A DNA stretch of 64,000 bases from Symploca sp. SIO1C2 (GTDB lineage Bacteria; Cyanobacteriota; Cyanobacteriia; Cyanobacteriales; Coleofasciculaceae), in contig JAAHFP010000008.1 in assembly GCA_010672925.1 (NCBI GenBank), positions 42,330 to 106,329 on the forward strand, in the 5' to 3' direction. Of this stretch, positions 17,970-26,335 are shown in pieces. The translations under genes were made by a program, and so were the position numbers. The notes beneath the pieces are model-generated. The model did not search any database and was not told the DNA's origin. It saw only the letters and a program-made list of their open reading frames with translations. Each line of letters starts with the position of its first letter. The stretch's first letter is position 1.

Positions 17970-18082
17970 TTTAGGGGGCAAATGAATATCTGGCGTCTTA
18001 ACTGAATTTGATATATAGCAACCGCCAAAGCGGTTAGGACAACACCAAATACTGAAATCTTTACCTGTCAATCTCTTCCCTT

Positions 18083-18148
18083 CTGCCTTCTGCCTTCTGC
18101 CCTCTGCCTTTTGCTATAACAAACAACAAATAACAAACAACAATTTAA
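18083..18148. repeat. STRR array leading into a start codon
   Basis: CTTCTGC heptamers (18083-18117) are followed by AACAAACAACAAAT units up to the ATG of the 466-aa gene. There is no recognisable Shine-Dalgarno sequence. Confidence 0.85.
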
Positions 18149-19549
18149 ATGAATCAAGTAATCTACCCTACTATAGATTTATTTCTGTATGATTTACAGG
18201 ACGGACTTGGGCAAAGTAATGACAAAATTAAACAAAAGCGCCGACGCTTCTGGGAACGGATTTACGGGAAAAACATCAGTAAGCAAAGATTAGCAGAACT
18301 AGAACTACAAGAAGAAAACCTGACTAATTATATCGAACTCCTGGGTACACAGAGAATTGAGAGATTTGACTACCCCCTAGATGGATATTATTATCCAGTG
18401 AAGCTAGGAGATACCTATGCCCTGCAAATAGATTGCTCTGGCAAAGAAAATGACTCCAAGTGGAAGCAGCTATCCCTACTCGAACAACTGCTACACATCA
18501 AACAAATTATCCTCAAGCACACCCAGGATTTACCTGGTGAAATCGGAGAAAACTGGCTGGTTTGGGGTAAGTTAGCTAGTTCTAATCAAAATCCCGAAGC
18601 CATTGCCCAAGATTTCTATGAAGCTCTAGAAATTGTTGATCAGCCCCAATGGAAACGTGACCGCCAAGGGAAAGGTACTTTGCAAGGAGCCACTCTGTTT
18701 GCTTTAGAAAGACCAGATATTACCCCAGATAGATTGAATCGCAGCCAACAGATGCTGATCTGTCTGTTTCCCCACGATCAAACTGATGAACAACTAGAAA
18801 AAACTATCCGTAAACTCTATCGCGATCTCATCCGAATCTTCCACTACCGTAACAAGATTCTTTGGGTATACGAACAAACCCGCCAACTGAAAGATACCCT
18901 CAAAGACTCCTCTCGCGCTGTCCAAAAAATCGTTGATTCCCTACCCCAACGCTTAACTAAGCCTCCCCTGAATCTCCAACAACTGCAACAAGATTTAGCA
19001 GATGCCCTATCGATTTATCATTATTATCAAACTAACTTAGGATATCTCAAAGAACATTATTCAACTGTTAAAATCAATACTAATAATTACCAACGCCGGA
19101 TTCAGGAGATGGTGAAACGAGACCCCAATAATAATCTAGATTTTCTGATCAGGTTTGGTAATTTTGCTACCCAAAAATATCTTACCCAAATTAAGAATGA
19201 CTATCAAAGCCTGAGTGCCGGTGTGAAACCCCTGGAAAACTTTATTAAAGCGATTGAGGGTATCATCAGTATTGAGAAAACCAAAAACGAGCGTGCCCTT
19301 AACCAAACAGTAGCTATTGCCAGTGTCGGAATTGGTACAGCATCTCTGACAGCTTCTACTATTAGTGAACAGGCTGAAGGAATGACCAAAGCTATACTAC
19401 CAGTACCAGCCAACCAAGCAACTCCACCAAGCAACTATTGGGTAAGTTTTGGTTTATCTTTGATAATAAGTTTAATAGTAGGACTGTTTAGTGCTGTGAT
19501 TACGGCACTGTGGTTAAAGAATACTGGAAGAACAAAAAGTCGTCAATAA
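18149..19549 (+). CDS. 466-aa protein with C-terminal membrane anchor, unknown family
   Basis: The first 390 residues are hydrophilic and helix-rich, with a Trp/Tyr-rich N-terminal part and long helices in the middle (EEQLEKT-type amphipathic segments, QQLQQDLADALSIYHYYQTN). Near the end are a small hydrophobic stretch (TVAIASVGIGTASLTAST, about 390-407) and a strong TM segment (VSFGLSLIISLIVGLFSAV, about 432-456), then a short basic tail. This gives a cytoplasmic body tethered to the membrane, topologically like CorA-type or effector proteins. I do not recognise the family. It lies behind a CHAT protease and a small helical protein on the same strand. Confidence 0.75.
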   Translation: MNQVIYPTIDLFLYDLQDGLGQSNDKIKQKRRRFWERIYGKNISKQRLAELELQEENLTNYIELLGTQRIERFDYPLDGYYYPVKLGDTYALQIDCSGKENDSKWKQLSLLEQLLHIKQIILKHTQDLPGEIGENWLVWGKLASSNQNPEAIAQDFYEALEIVDQPQWKRDRQGKGTLQGATLFALERPDITPDRLNRSQQMLICLFPHDQTDEQLEKTIRKLYRDLIRIFHYRNKILWVYEQTRQLKDTLKDSSRAVQKIVDSLPQRLTKPPLNLQQLQQDLADALSIYHYYQTNLGYLKEHYSTVKINTNNYQRRIQEMVKRDPNNNLDFLIRFGNFATQKYLTQIKNDYQSLSAGVKPLENFIKAIEGIISIEKTKNERALNQTVAIASVGIGTASLTASTISEQAEGMTKAILPVPANQATPPSNYWVSFGLSLIISLIVGLFSAVITALWLKNTGRTKSRQ

Positions 19550-19673
19550 ACTTAGATCTTGCATCAAGCTGAATATTGGCCTGTGAAGTTAGGGAACAGG
19601 CAACAGGCAACAGTGATAAGATTCGACTGTCTTATTCCCTCATTTTAGCCAGGTCACGGCACAACATATTTTA

Positions 19674-19852
19674 CTCCCCCAGCTCCCCCAGCTCCCCCAG
19701 CTTCCTCAGCTCCCTCAGCTCCCTCAGCTCCCTCAGCTCCTCAGCTCCTCAGCTCCCCCACTCCTCAGCTTCCTCAGCTCCCTCAGCTCCTCAGCTCCTC
19801 AGCTCCCCCACTCCTCAGCTCCCTCAGCTCCCTCAGTTCCCCCAGCTTCCTA
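19674..19852. repeat. long STRR array, CTCAGCTCC-type nonamers
   Basis: About 20 units of CAGCTCCCT/CAGCTCCTC type fill the spacer up to and into the stop codon of the minus-strand 251-aa gene (stop at 19850-19852). Short versions of the unit in inverse orientation occur near 600, 31560, 35290 and 47350. Confidence 0.9.
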
Positions 19853-20605
19853 CTGCCGAGGACCCTTAGCTAACCTCTGGTTATTGTCTAACGCCGGAAG
19901 AGCATCAAGAATTGCATCCCGGATGATAGATTCTGACTCTCGACTCAACATCAAGCGAAAGCAATCACTAACCTGCCTTTTCTCAGATAGGCGCAGACGA
20001 TATTCTACTCCCCAGCTAGTCAGTTGCCGTACAGCCAACAGGCGCTTTAAGGGGTCAGTATTCGTCAGCTCCCTTAACATTTGTTCAAGCTTAGTATCAT
20101 CGGGACTCCCCTGGTGACTGATAATTTGCCAAACTAGGAGAATAAGAATAGTCAGAGTACCTAAACCTTGCAGAATCGTACTAGCAGTAATCCAAGAACT
20201 ATCGCCATTGACGAAAATCGCCAGTGCCATGTAGATTCCCAAGGTAGCAATACCACCACTACCAATAGCTATAGTTAACTGCCTATTGGAACCAAAGAAA
20301 AACTGGCGTAGATTAGACCAGTAAAGTTGCCAGTCCCATTCTTGCATCAAGTAAACCAACAACATCACCAACACACCAGCACTAGTAGCCAATAGCAACT
20401 TCCAATTCCACAAGAACATTGCCACAACGCTTGTGAGAACCATCAGCCAACCGACCGGCACCTGAAATCGGTGTGGGTAAAGCTGTTTGAACACTCGACT
20501 TTTAACTTTGAGGGGCAACCAATCTTCTATCAATTGGAATAATTGTTGCCACCAAAATGACGCCTGTGCCACGAAGCTTTCCTGTCTTACTGAGAATATT
20601 GACAC
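19850..20605 (-). CDS. multi-pass membrane protein with HEAT-like C-terminus
   Basis: A 251-aa protein with about four TM helices between residues 50 and 165 (VGWLMVLTSVVAMFLW, LLATSAGVLVMLLVYLM, LTIAIGSGGIATLGIYMALA, LQGLGTLTILILLVWQI). The C-terminal 80 residues are soluble: LEQMLRELTNTDPLKRLLAV, then RQLTSW and DAILDALPAL, which looks like one or two HEAT/armadillo-like helical pairs. It resembles a conserved cyanobacterial membrane protein of unknown role. It stands alone; its end is embedded in an STRR array, so the last residues (LAKGPRQ) may have been set by repeat growth. Confidence 0.75.
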   Translation of the reverse strand: MSIFSVRQESFVAQASFWWQQLFQLIEDWLPLKVKSRVFKQLYPHRFQVPVGWLMVLTSVVAMFLWNWKLLLATSAGVLVMLLVYLMQEWDWQLYWSNLRQFFFGSNRQLTIAIGSGGIATLGIYMALAIFVNGDSSWITASTILQGLGTLTILILLVWQIISHQGSPDDTKLEQMLRELTNTDPLKRLLAVRQLTSWGVEYRLRLSEKRQVSDCFRLMLSRESESIIRDAILDALPALDNNQRLAKGPRQ

Positions 20606-20708
20606 TTCTGTCTCAATATTCGCCCATTTTAGCAGCGAACGATGACCTTACCAAATTTTTCAATAGACCTACTTGCATAAATCTCTATCCCACACCCTGC
20701 CTAGTAGA

Positions 20709-20806
20709 GTGCGACGGAAGTAACCCACCAGTTTGAGTCGATAGAATCTTTACTCTATAAGCATTCTGAATTCTGAATTCTGAATTCAGAATTCCGCGTA
20801 GCGGTA
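20709..20806 (-). repeat. dispersed repeat A, copy 2
   Basis: The reverse complement of 10633-10726, with a GAATTCT expansion in the middle. It overlaps the last 17 codons of the minus-strand 212-aa gene and supplies its C-terminus and stop. Confidence 0.8.
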
Positions 20807-21393
20807 CAAGTGTCCTCAAATTCAAAGCACAAATCAGAGATCGTCACTTGACCATCAAAAGCATAGAAGTAAATCCGAGAAATATTCGCCTTTTCTATCT
20901 CCACCAGTATATTCGGCGGAATTTTTGAGTCGGAAGTAGCTAGATTAGAAGATCCGGTTGAAGTTGTGACTAGGAGTGTGTTATTTTCATCATAAGCAGA
21001 CAAAACGGTGGGGTAAGAACTAGTAACGTAACAGTACAAAGCACTAATAGGTCTTGAAAATCTTGCTTCCATCCAGCCGTTTTTGGGAGCAGCCATCAGA
21101 ACTTTAGTACCAGAGAGAGCAGGATAAGCTGGGTTTGAAGGTTCTATCGCGATCGCATTTTTCCATGTAATTCCATAGGGACGAAATTGATGCTCTACAA
21201 CCTCAAAACACTTCAGGTCTTCCAGTTTTAAGCAAACACGAGAGGCTCTCATTAAAATTAGATTAGAATCATGTTCAGCTGTACCCCAGCAAGGAGAGGC
21301 CATCACAGTTTGTCGTTTAACGAATTTCTTGGATGCTCGCAACCCTTTAGGCTGCCTGGATTCATTCACTTGAGCTTTCAGTTCCATTACCAT
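20755..21393 (-). CDS. hypothetical beta-rich protein, C-terminus replaced by repeat
   Basis: A 212-aa protein with no signal peptide and a basic N-terminus (LRASKKFVKRQTVMAS). The body (residues about 50-195) alternates short hydrophobic strands: GWMEARFSRPISALYCYV, LSAYDENNTLLVTT, NISRIYFYAFDGQVTISDL. That is the pattern of a jelly-roll or galactose-binding-like beta sandwich, but I cannot name the family. The last 13 residues (RNSEFRIQNSECL) are written by dispersed repeat A, so the native end has been lost or changed. An internal ATG two codons later is an equally good start. Confidence 0.65.
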   Translation of the reverse strand: MVMELKAQVNESRQPKGLRASKKFVKRQTVMASPCWGTAEHDSNLILMRASRVCLKLEDLKCFEVVEHQFRPYGITWKNAIAIEPSNPAYPALSGTKVLMAAPKNGWMEARFSRPISALYCYVTSSYPTVLSAYDENNTLLVTTSTGSSNLATSDSKIPPNILVEIEKANISRIYFYAFDGQVTISDLCFEFEDTCTATRNSEFRIQNSECL

Positions 21394-22224
21394 AAAACTA
21401 TAAAAAATTACTGCTAATTATCCAGTCTCTTAGAGTAAACACGAGCTAATAGTGATAACAGTTTTAACTACTTCAGTCTTGAACAATTTGTACATTGTTA
21501 CAGTACAATAAAAACTACAAAACTTGGTCAAAGATTAATGCATTCAACCTTGTTTTTTTGAATATAAGCTGCCATAATTATCAATAACTAATTTTTCCTC
21601 CTCGAAAAACTTATCTAGAGCCTTTTACCGTTGAGCAGAGGGTAGAGCGAGGCGTGGTCAGTATGACCACAGCTTTACCAATAAGATACATTGCGTGTTA
21701 ACGTGATAGTTGGACTTAATTAACTCTTTAATAAAAAAAAGCTGACCATTACAGAGTCTTGATTAAGTTTTTTATAGTAAATCTCCTTCAGGGATGGGGA
21801 AACCTCAATAAGCTGGGGAGAGAAGTCTGCTATAAATGAAGTACAGTACAGCTTGGGAGTGAGAGTATTTCTGCAAAAATGAGATGCTCCCGATATTTCT
21901 TGCATTATAGTCATTATTGTCTGATTAATGTAAATAGTGAGAATACGTAATTAAACAAAAAGACTCCAAGATGAGGTTAGTGAATTTACGGAAGAGCAGA
22001 TCTTTGCTCAAGACGAGTTGCAACACTAGTACAAGGAGGCAGGAGAGAAGGCTCCGAGGCAGGAGGCTCCGAGGCAGGAGGCTCCGAGGCAGGAGGTAGT
22101 CCTGATGAAAAATTTTCACCACCATGCATGAAAATTCCTTTCTCTGTGTCTCCACATCTCCACATCTCCGCTTCTATTTTTAGATAAATTTACTGATGGA
22201 TAGCAGTAGTGATCAATTGCACTC
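21394..22224. other. intergenic region with an operator-like palindrome and 15-bp repeats
   Basis: 830 bp without a convincing gene. GTGGTCA-GTA-TGACCAC (21654-21670) is a perfect 7-bp inverted repeat that could bind a dimeric regulator. From 22036 to 22097 the 15-bp unit GGCTCCGAGGCAGGA is repeated three times in an STRR context; the minus-strand reading LLPRSLLPRS is a repeat artefact. Confidence 0.5.
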
Positions 22225-23130
22225 ATGATTGAACCCAATGGCTTTAAACAAAACTCCCTAGTAACCTCTCTAGGAAGAATGGTGTATTACACCGCTGAGG
22301 AAACTCCTTGGCTCTCCAATGAAACTTCTGAAACAGAAAAGCGACCAACACTAGTGTTCTTACATGGCTTTGGGGGTGGTTCGTCTGCTTATGAATGGTC
22401 AAAAGTTTACCCAGCATTTGCCAGTGACTATCAAATTCTCGCACCTGACTTAATCGGTTGGGGGCGTTCAGAGCATCCAGAACGAGATTACCAGATAGAT
22501 GACTATATTACTACTATCATTGAGTTCCTGCAGCAAACTTGTGAAGAGCCCACATCTGTGGTAGCTTCTTCTCTCACAGCAGCATTGACCATCCGAGCTG
22601 CGATCGCTCGTCCTGATTTGTTTAAGTGCCTAATTCTCACTACTCCAGCAGGATTATCTGATTTTGGGGAAGACTACAACAACAGCTTGTTTGCTCAATT
22701 AGCCAATACTCCCATACTTGACCGCTTGATCTATAGTACAGGTATTGCCAATAGCGCTGGGATCAGCAGTTTTTTGGAAAATCGCCAATTTGCTCAGCCT
22801 AACCGCATTTACCCAGAAATTGTTGATGCCTATTTAGCTTCAGCGCGACAACCGAATGCAGAATATGCAGCTCTTGCTTTTGTGCGCGGCGATTTGTGCT
22901 TTGATTTATCCCTGCACATTCCCCAGTTGACTACTCCGACAGCAATCCTTTGGGGAAAAAAGTCTGAGTTTACTAGTCCAGAAATCGGCAAACGTCTTGC
23001 TGCTCTCAATCCTCAAGCAATTCGGGTTTTCCAAATTCTAGAAGATGTGGGATTAACTCCCCAGTTAGAATTACCTGCGGTGACAATTGGTTTAATCCGA
23101 CAATATTTGAAATTACTTACCAAAAATTGA
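22225..23130 (+). CDS. alpha/beta hydrolase-fold protein lacking the normal triad
   Basis: A 301-aa protein of hydrolase fold: oxyanion loop LVFLHGFGGGSSAYEW near residue 40 and LIGWGRSEHP near 85. The nucleophile elbow reads VVASSLTAAL where GXSXG is expected, so both glycines are gone while the Ser remains. The acid region is LWGKKSEFTSPE in place of a typical WGxxD. At the position of the catalytic His it reads EDVGLTPQLELP (Leu for His). A catalytic triad is therefore unlikely and the protein may be a binding or structural homologue. It ends 64 bp before cbiT on the same strand and is probably co-transcribed with it. Confidence 0.85.
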   Translation: MIEPNGFKQNSLVTSLGRMVYYTAEETPWLSNETSETEKRPTLVFLHGFGGGSSAYEWSKVYPAFASDYQILAPDLIGWGRSEHPERDYQIDDYITTIIEFLQQTCEEPTSVVASSLTAALTIRAAIARPDLFKCLILTTPAGLSDFGEDYNNSLFAQLANTPILDRLIYSTGIANSAGISSFLENRQFAQPNRIYPEIVDAYLASARQPNAEYAALAFVRGDLCFDLSLHIPQLTTPTAILWGKKSEFTSPEIGKRLAALNPQAIRVFQILEDVGLTPQLELPAVTIGLIRQYLKLLTKN

Positions 23131-23194
23131 GTAAAACAAGAATTTGGGCGATCTAAGCTAAAAGAAATCCCTAATTTAATTTTGTATAATCAAA

Positions 23195-23794
23195 ATGACT
23201 TCCAAAATCTGGCCTTACGTTACTCCTGGTATCCCAGATCATTTATTTGAACGCTTACCAGGTATTCGTCTAAGTAAGAGAGAGGTGCGATTACTGTTGC
23301 TCGGTGCTCTCCGGTTGCAGCCGAATTCTGTATTGTGGGATATTGGTGCTGGAACCGGTACAATTCCTGTAGAAACGGGTTTGCTATGTCCTCATGGTAA
23401 AATCATTGCAGTAGAAAAAGACGAAGAAGTAGCTAACTTAATTCGGCGCAATTGCCATCACTTCGGTGTCCAGAATGTAAAAGTTATTGAAGGTAGTGCT
23501 CCAGAATGCCTCAAAAATTTACCCCAGCTACCTGATAGAGTTTGCATTGAAGGAGGACATCCTATTAAGGACATAATCAAGGAAGTTTGGCGATATTTAC
23601 AACCTTCAGGAAGAGTAGTTGCCACAGCAAGTAATCTCAAAAGCCTTTATGCTATCTCTGAAAGTTTAGCAGAGTTACAAGCTCGCAATATTGATGTTGT
23701 GCAATCAGCAATCAATAGACTAGAAACCAGGGGAGCTAATCAAACCTTTGCTGCCGTCAGTCCTATTTTTATCTTAAGTGGAGAAAAAATTTAG
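23195..23794 (+). CDS. cbiT: precorrin-6B C15-methyltransferase/decarboxylase subunit CbiT
   Basis: A 199-aa class I SAM methyltransferase. The SAM loop LWDIGAGTGTIPVETGLL lies near residue 46, followed by IIAVEKDEEVANLI (acidic loop end) and the CbiT-type VIEGSAPECL and RVCIEGG. CbiT methylates C15 and removes the acetate side chain of the C ring in cobalamin synthesis, while CbiE methylates C5. Here it is the stand-alone CbiT form, without a fused CbiE. The start MTSKIWPYVTPGIPDHLFER is usual for the cyanobacterial protein. No cobalamin riboswitch is recognisable upstream. Confidence 0.92.
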   Translation: MTSKIWPYVTPGIPDHLFERLPGIRLSKREVRLLLLGALRLQPNSVLWDIGAGTGTIPVETGLLCPHGKIIAVEKDEEVANLIRRNCHHFGVQNVKVIEGSAPECLKNLPQLPDRVCIEGGHPIKDIIKEVWRYLQPSGRVVATASNLKSLYAISESLAELQARNIDVVQSAINRLETRGANQTFAAVSPIFILSGEKI

Positions 23795-23920
23795 AATTTA
23801 GAATTTAGAATTTAGGAAAAAATCGTCATCATAGATTAACTTCAGGAAGAGCAAAAACTGATTTATCAATTCCCAATTCCCAATTCCCGAACAACAAACA
23901 ACAAACAACAAACAACAAAT
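23790..23920. repeat. three STRR types between cbiT and the CPBP gene
   Basis: TTTAGAA units (from 23792), two TTCCCAA units and AACAAAC units (about 23888-23920) fill the convergent spacer. Confidence 0.75.
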
Positions 23921-23928
23921 GACGATGA

Positions 23929-24843
23929 TTAATTCTTCATGTAATAAGCAAGAAACCCCATAAATAATAAACCCATCCCTCCAGCTAGGGGGTTACCATC
24001 AACACCAGTAATCCAGGGAGAAACTTGACCAGAATATTGCACCAGTTGTCCGACATTAATAATGTAGTAACCCCAAACCAGTCCCGCATGAAGGCCAATA
24101 GATAAACCCAGACGCCCTCTAGTTGACCACTTTGCCCAAACCAAAGTCAACCCTAGGAGCAACAAAGCGGGAAATGCTGGTAACATGCGAATCATCTCTG
24201 GGAGAGGTTTGGTAAAGTGCAGCAGCGCAAAGATAATAGCACTAGTCCACAGTGATAGTCTTGGGCTGTAATCCCGTTGTAATTCTTCTAATAGCCAGCC
24301 TCGGAATACCAACTCCTCAGCCAAGCCAATTCCTAAGGCACTGGCTAATCCTTCTCCAATCAACTGCCATAATGCCAATGCAGGTGTTTGGAATTTCAGC
24401 CATCCTAGTAATCCCTGCAAAGTAAACAGACTAAGGGTCATCAATAAACCAGTGACCAATCCCTTAAATAGATCTATACCATTTTGTCTTGTTCGGACTA
24501 GACCATAACTTTGCAGTAATCGGGGTTGTTGATAAAGCTGTTTGCCCCACCAAGGGGTTAAAAGCAAAAAGCCTCCAAACAACAGTCCCATCGTGAGAAT
24601 GGTAACTAAGTTGGGATCGTTTCCTAACCAGTAAATTGGTATCGCTATTGGTAGCCAAAACAATGCCAAGGTTACGAGGAAGGCTAACAGCCGCACTGGT
24701 GCTGGATATTTAGCTAATTTAGTGAAATTTGGAAGAAACAAATCAAATCTTCTGTTGCCTGTTACCTTATTTCCTGAAAGTTCCCGATGGGCGGCGCACC
24801 ACCCCAAATGAAAGTCATAAACACTACCTCCGAACTCCTGCAT
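23929..24843 (-). CDS. CPBP family intramembrane glutamic endopeptidase
   Basis: A 304-aa integral membrane protein with about seven or eight TM helices. It carries the CPBP (Rce1/CAAX-like) signature: motif 1 EELVFRGWLLEEL (catalytic Glu pair and Arg) near residue 180, then SAIIFALLHFTKPLPE with the conserved His. Family members cleave prenylated or other proteins in the membrane, and some give immunity to bacteriocins; no substrate is indicated here. The first 40 residues are hydrophilic, and a later start is possible (for example near KLAKYPAPVRLLAFLV). It lies upstream of nothing obviously related. Confidence 0.9.
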   Translation of the reverse strand: MQEFGGSVYDFHLGWCAAHRELSGNKVTGNRRFDLFLPNFTKLAKYPAPVRLLAFLVTLALFWLPIAIPIYWLGNDPNLVTILTMGLLFGGFLLLTPWWGKQLYQQPRLLQSYGLVRTRQNGIDLFKGLVTGLLMTLSLFTLQGLLGWLKFQTPALALWQLIGEGLASALGIGLAEELVFRGWLLEELQRDYSPRLSLWTSAIIFALLHFTKPLPEMIRMLPAFPALLLLGLTLVWAKWSTRGRLGLSIGLHAGLVWGYYIINVGQLVQYSGQVSPWITGVDGNPLAGGMGLLFMGFLAYYMKN

Positions 24844-24895
24844 TAGAGCTTTTTGACTGGTTTCTCACCGAGACTTGGGCTTAGATTTATTTAGT

Positions 24896-24925
24896 CTAAA
24901 ATCTAAAATCTAAAATCTAAAATCT
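24896..24925. repeat. STRR array, AAAATCT x4
   Basis: Four tandem heptamers, inverse of the array at 3102-3129, between clpS and the CPBP gene. Confidence 0.85.
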
Positions 24926-24954
24926 CAAGTCTTATTTCTTAAGAGCAGGGAGTA

Positions 24955-25236
24955 TTACTCATCCGGCTCCATTGTGCTGGTTAAGCCGTGATTTTTCAAG
25001 GTTTCGCAGTAGAATTCCGCATGTTCTTGAGCACAGGTAATGACTAAAGCAATACCCGATACATGGGCTTCCATCATAATGTTGACGGCTTGCGGTTGAG
25101 TGAGACTGGCTACTGTGCTGATTAATACCTGCACCACATACTCCATGGGATTGAAGTCATCGTTATGGAGCAAAACTCGGTAACGAGGGGCATGTTTGCG
25201 GGCGGTTGAACGCTTCTCTATAGTCTCGACAGACAA
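24955..25236 (-). CDS. clpS: ATP-dependent Clp protease adaptor ClpS
   Basis: A 93-aa protein with the complete ClpS fold. YRVLLHNDDFNPMEYVVQVL near residue 19 holds the N-degron-binding NDD region, and the MEAHVSGIALV helix and CAQEHAEFYCETLKNHGL follow. ClpS binds substrates with destabilising N-terminal residues and hands them to ClpC in cyanobacteria. The N-terminal extension of about 17 residues is the flexible tail that controls ClpC. Cyanobacteria often have two ClpS paralogues; this one looks like the common ClpS1 type, but that is not certain. Confidence 0.94.
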   Translation of the reverse strand: MSVETIEKRSTARKHAPRYRVLLHNDDFNPMEYVVQVLISTVASLTQPQAVNIMMEAHVSGIALVITCAQEHAEFYCETLKNHGLTSTMEPDE

Positions 25237-25385
25237 AATTATACTCCCTTTAGTTCAAGTGTTATTGATATTTTACTATTGGCTACTTACAAGGTGAGAA
25301 AACCGAAATTTCCTGCTTGGTCGAGCCGCGATCGCACTTATTCCCAGGTTACAATAAATAAATTAACATTACTTAATATTTTAAG

Positions 25386-26297
25386 GTGATTAAACAAGTA
25401 TTACCTACTGCCTCTACTACCCCAGTTCCTGGAATGTACTGGCAGTGGCGAGGACAATCGATTTACTACGTACAGACAGGACAAAGGCAGCCAGGACAGC
25501 CACCATTACTGCTTGTTCACGGTTTCGGAGCTTCCACAGACCACTGGCGCAAAAACATAGCCGAATTGAGCGAGGATTTTGAGGTGTGGGCAATTGACTT
25601 ATTGGGGTTTGGGCGCTCTGCTAAAGCAGATTGGTCTTACAGTGGTAATTTGTGGCGAGACCAGTTGCATGATTTTATTACTGAGGTGATTAATCAGCCA
25701 GTGGTATTGCTGGGAAACTCCTTAGGTGGCTATTCCTCTCTATGTGTAGCAGCCCAGCATCCGGAATCTGTTGTTGGTCTAGGATTACTCAATAGTGCTG
25801 GCCCTTTTAGTGACACCAAGTCTCCTACTCCCAAAAATCCCGTAGCCGAATTCCTCGGTAAGCTCACTAAAACAATTTTATTGCAACCCTGGGCAAGTTT
25901 TCTCTTGTTCCAGTACGTCCGGCGACCCTCAATAATCCGCAAAACCCTCTCCAAAGTCTATATCGACCAGAGTGCAGTTACAGACCAGCTGGTAGAAGAA
26001 ATTTATCGCCCTTCCTGCGATCCTGGTGCTCACAAAGTATTTGCATCAGTGTTTAAGTCACCCCAAGGGGAAAAAGTTGATGTACTCCTGACACAGATGA
26101 AATGCCCATTATTGATGTTGTGGGGAGAAGCTGACCCCTGGATGAATACTAGAGAAAAGGGAGCTAAATTTCGCCAATACTATCCTCAGTTAACGGAGCA
26201 TTATCTCCAAGCCGGACATTGTCCCCATGATGAAGTTCCAGAACAAGTAAATAGTTTAGTGCGCTCCTGGGTATCAAGCTTTAATCATTTATCCTAG
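25386..26297 (+). CDS. alpha/beta hydrolase
   Basis: A 303-aa protein with a GTG start at 25386 (the only sensible start: TTAAGGTGATTAAAC). All catalytic elements are present: LLLVHGFGASTDHWRKN near residue 40, nucleophile elbow GNSLGGYSSL near 109, acid in LMLWGEADPW near 245, and His in AGHCPHDEVPEQV near 280. It resembles the cyanobacterial/plastid hydrolases related to pheophytinase or haloalkane-dehalogenase-like enzymes, but the substrate is unknown. It is followed 38 bp later by the Uma2 gene on the same strand. Confidence 0.9.
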   Translation: MIKQVLPTASTTPVPGMYWQWRGQSIYYVQTGQRQPGQPPLLLVHGFGASTDHWRKNIAELSEDFEVWAIDLLGFGRSAKADWSYSGNLWRDQLHDFITEVINQPVVLLGNSLGGYSSLCVAAQHPESVVGLGLLNSAGPFSDTKSPTPKNPVAEFLGKLTKTILLQPWASFLLFQYVRRPSIIRKTLSKVYIDQSAVTDQLVEEIYRPSCDPGAHKVFASVFKSPQGEKVDVLLTQMKCPLLMLWGEADPWMNTREKGAKFRQYYPQLTEHYLQAGHCPHDEVPEQVNSLVRSWVSSFNHLS

Positions 26298-26335
26298 AAA
26301 TAAGCTCTTTGCCCCACTTGATGGAGTAACCACAG

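Noticed and set aside
19576..19869. 97-aa Ser/Pro-rich ORF
   Set aside because: Two thirds are the nonamer STRR array, and it runs over the end of the opposite gene.
21925..22155. 76-aa minus-strand ORF with LLPRSLLPRS repeats
   Set aside because: It is a translation of the 15-bp repeat and flanking DNA, with no protein-like remainder.
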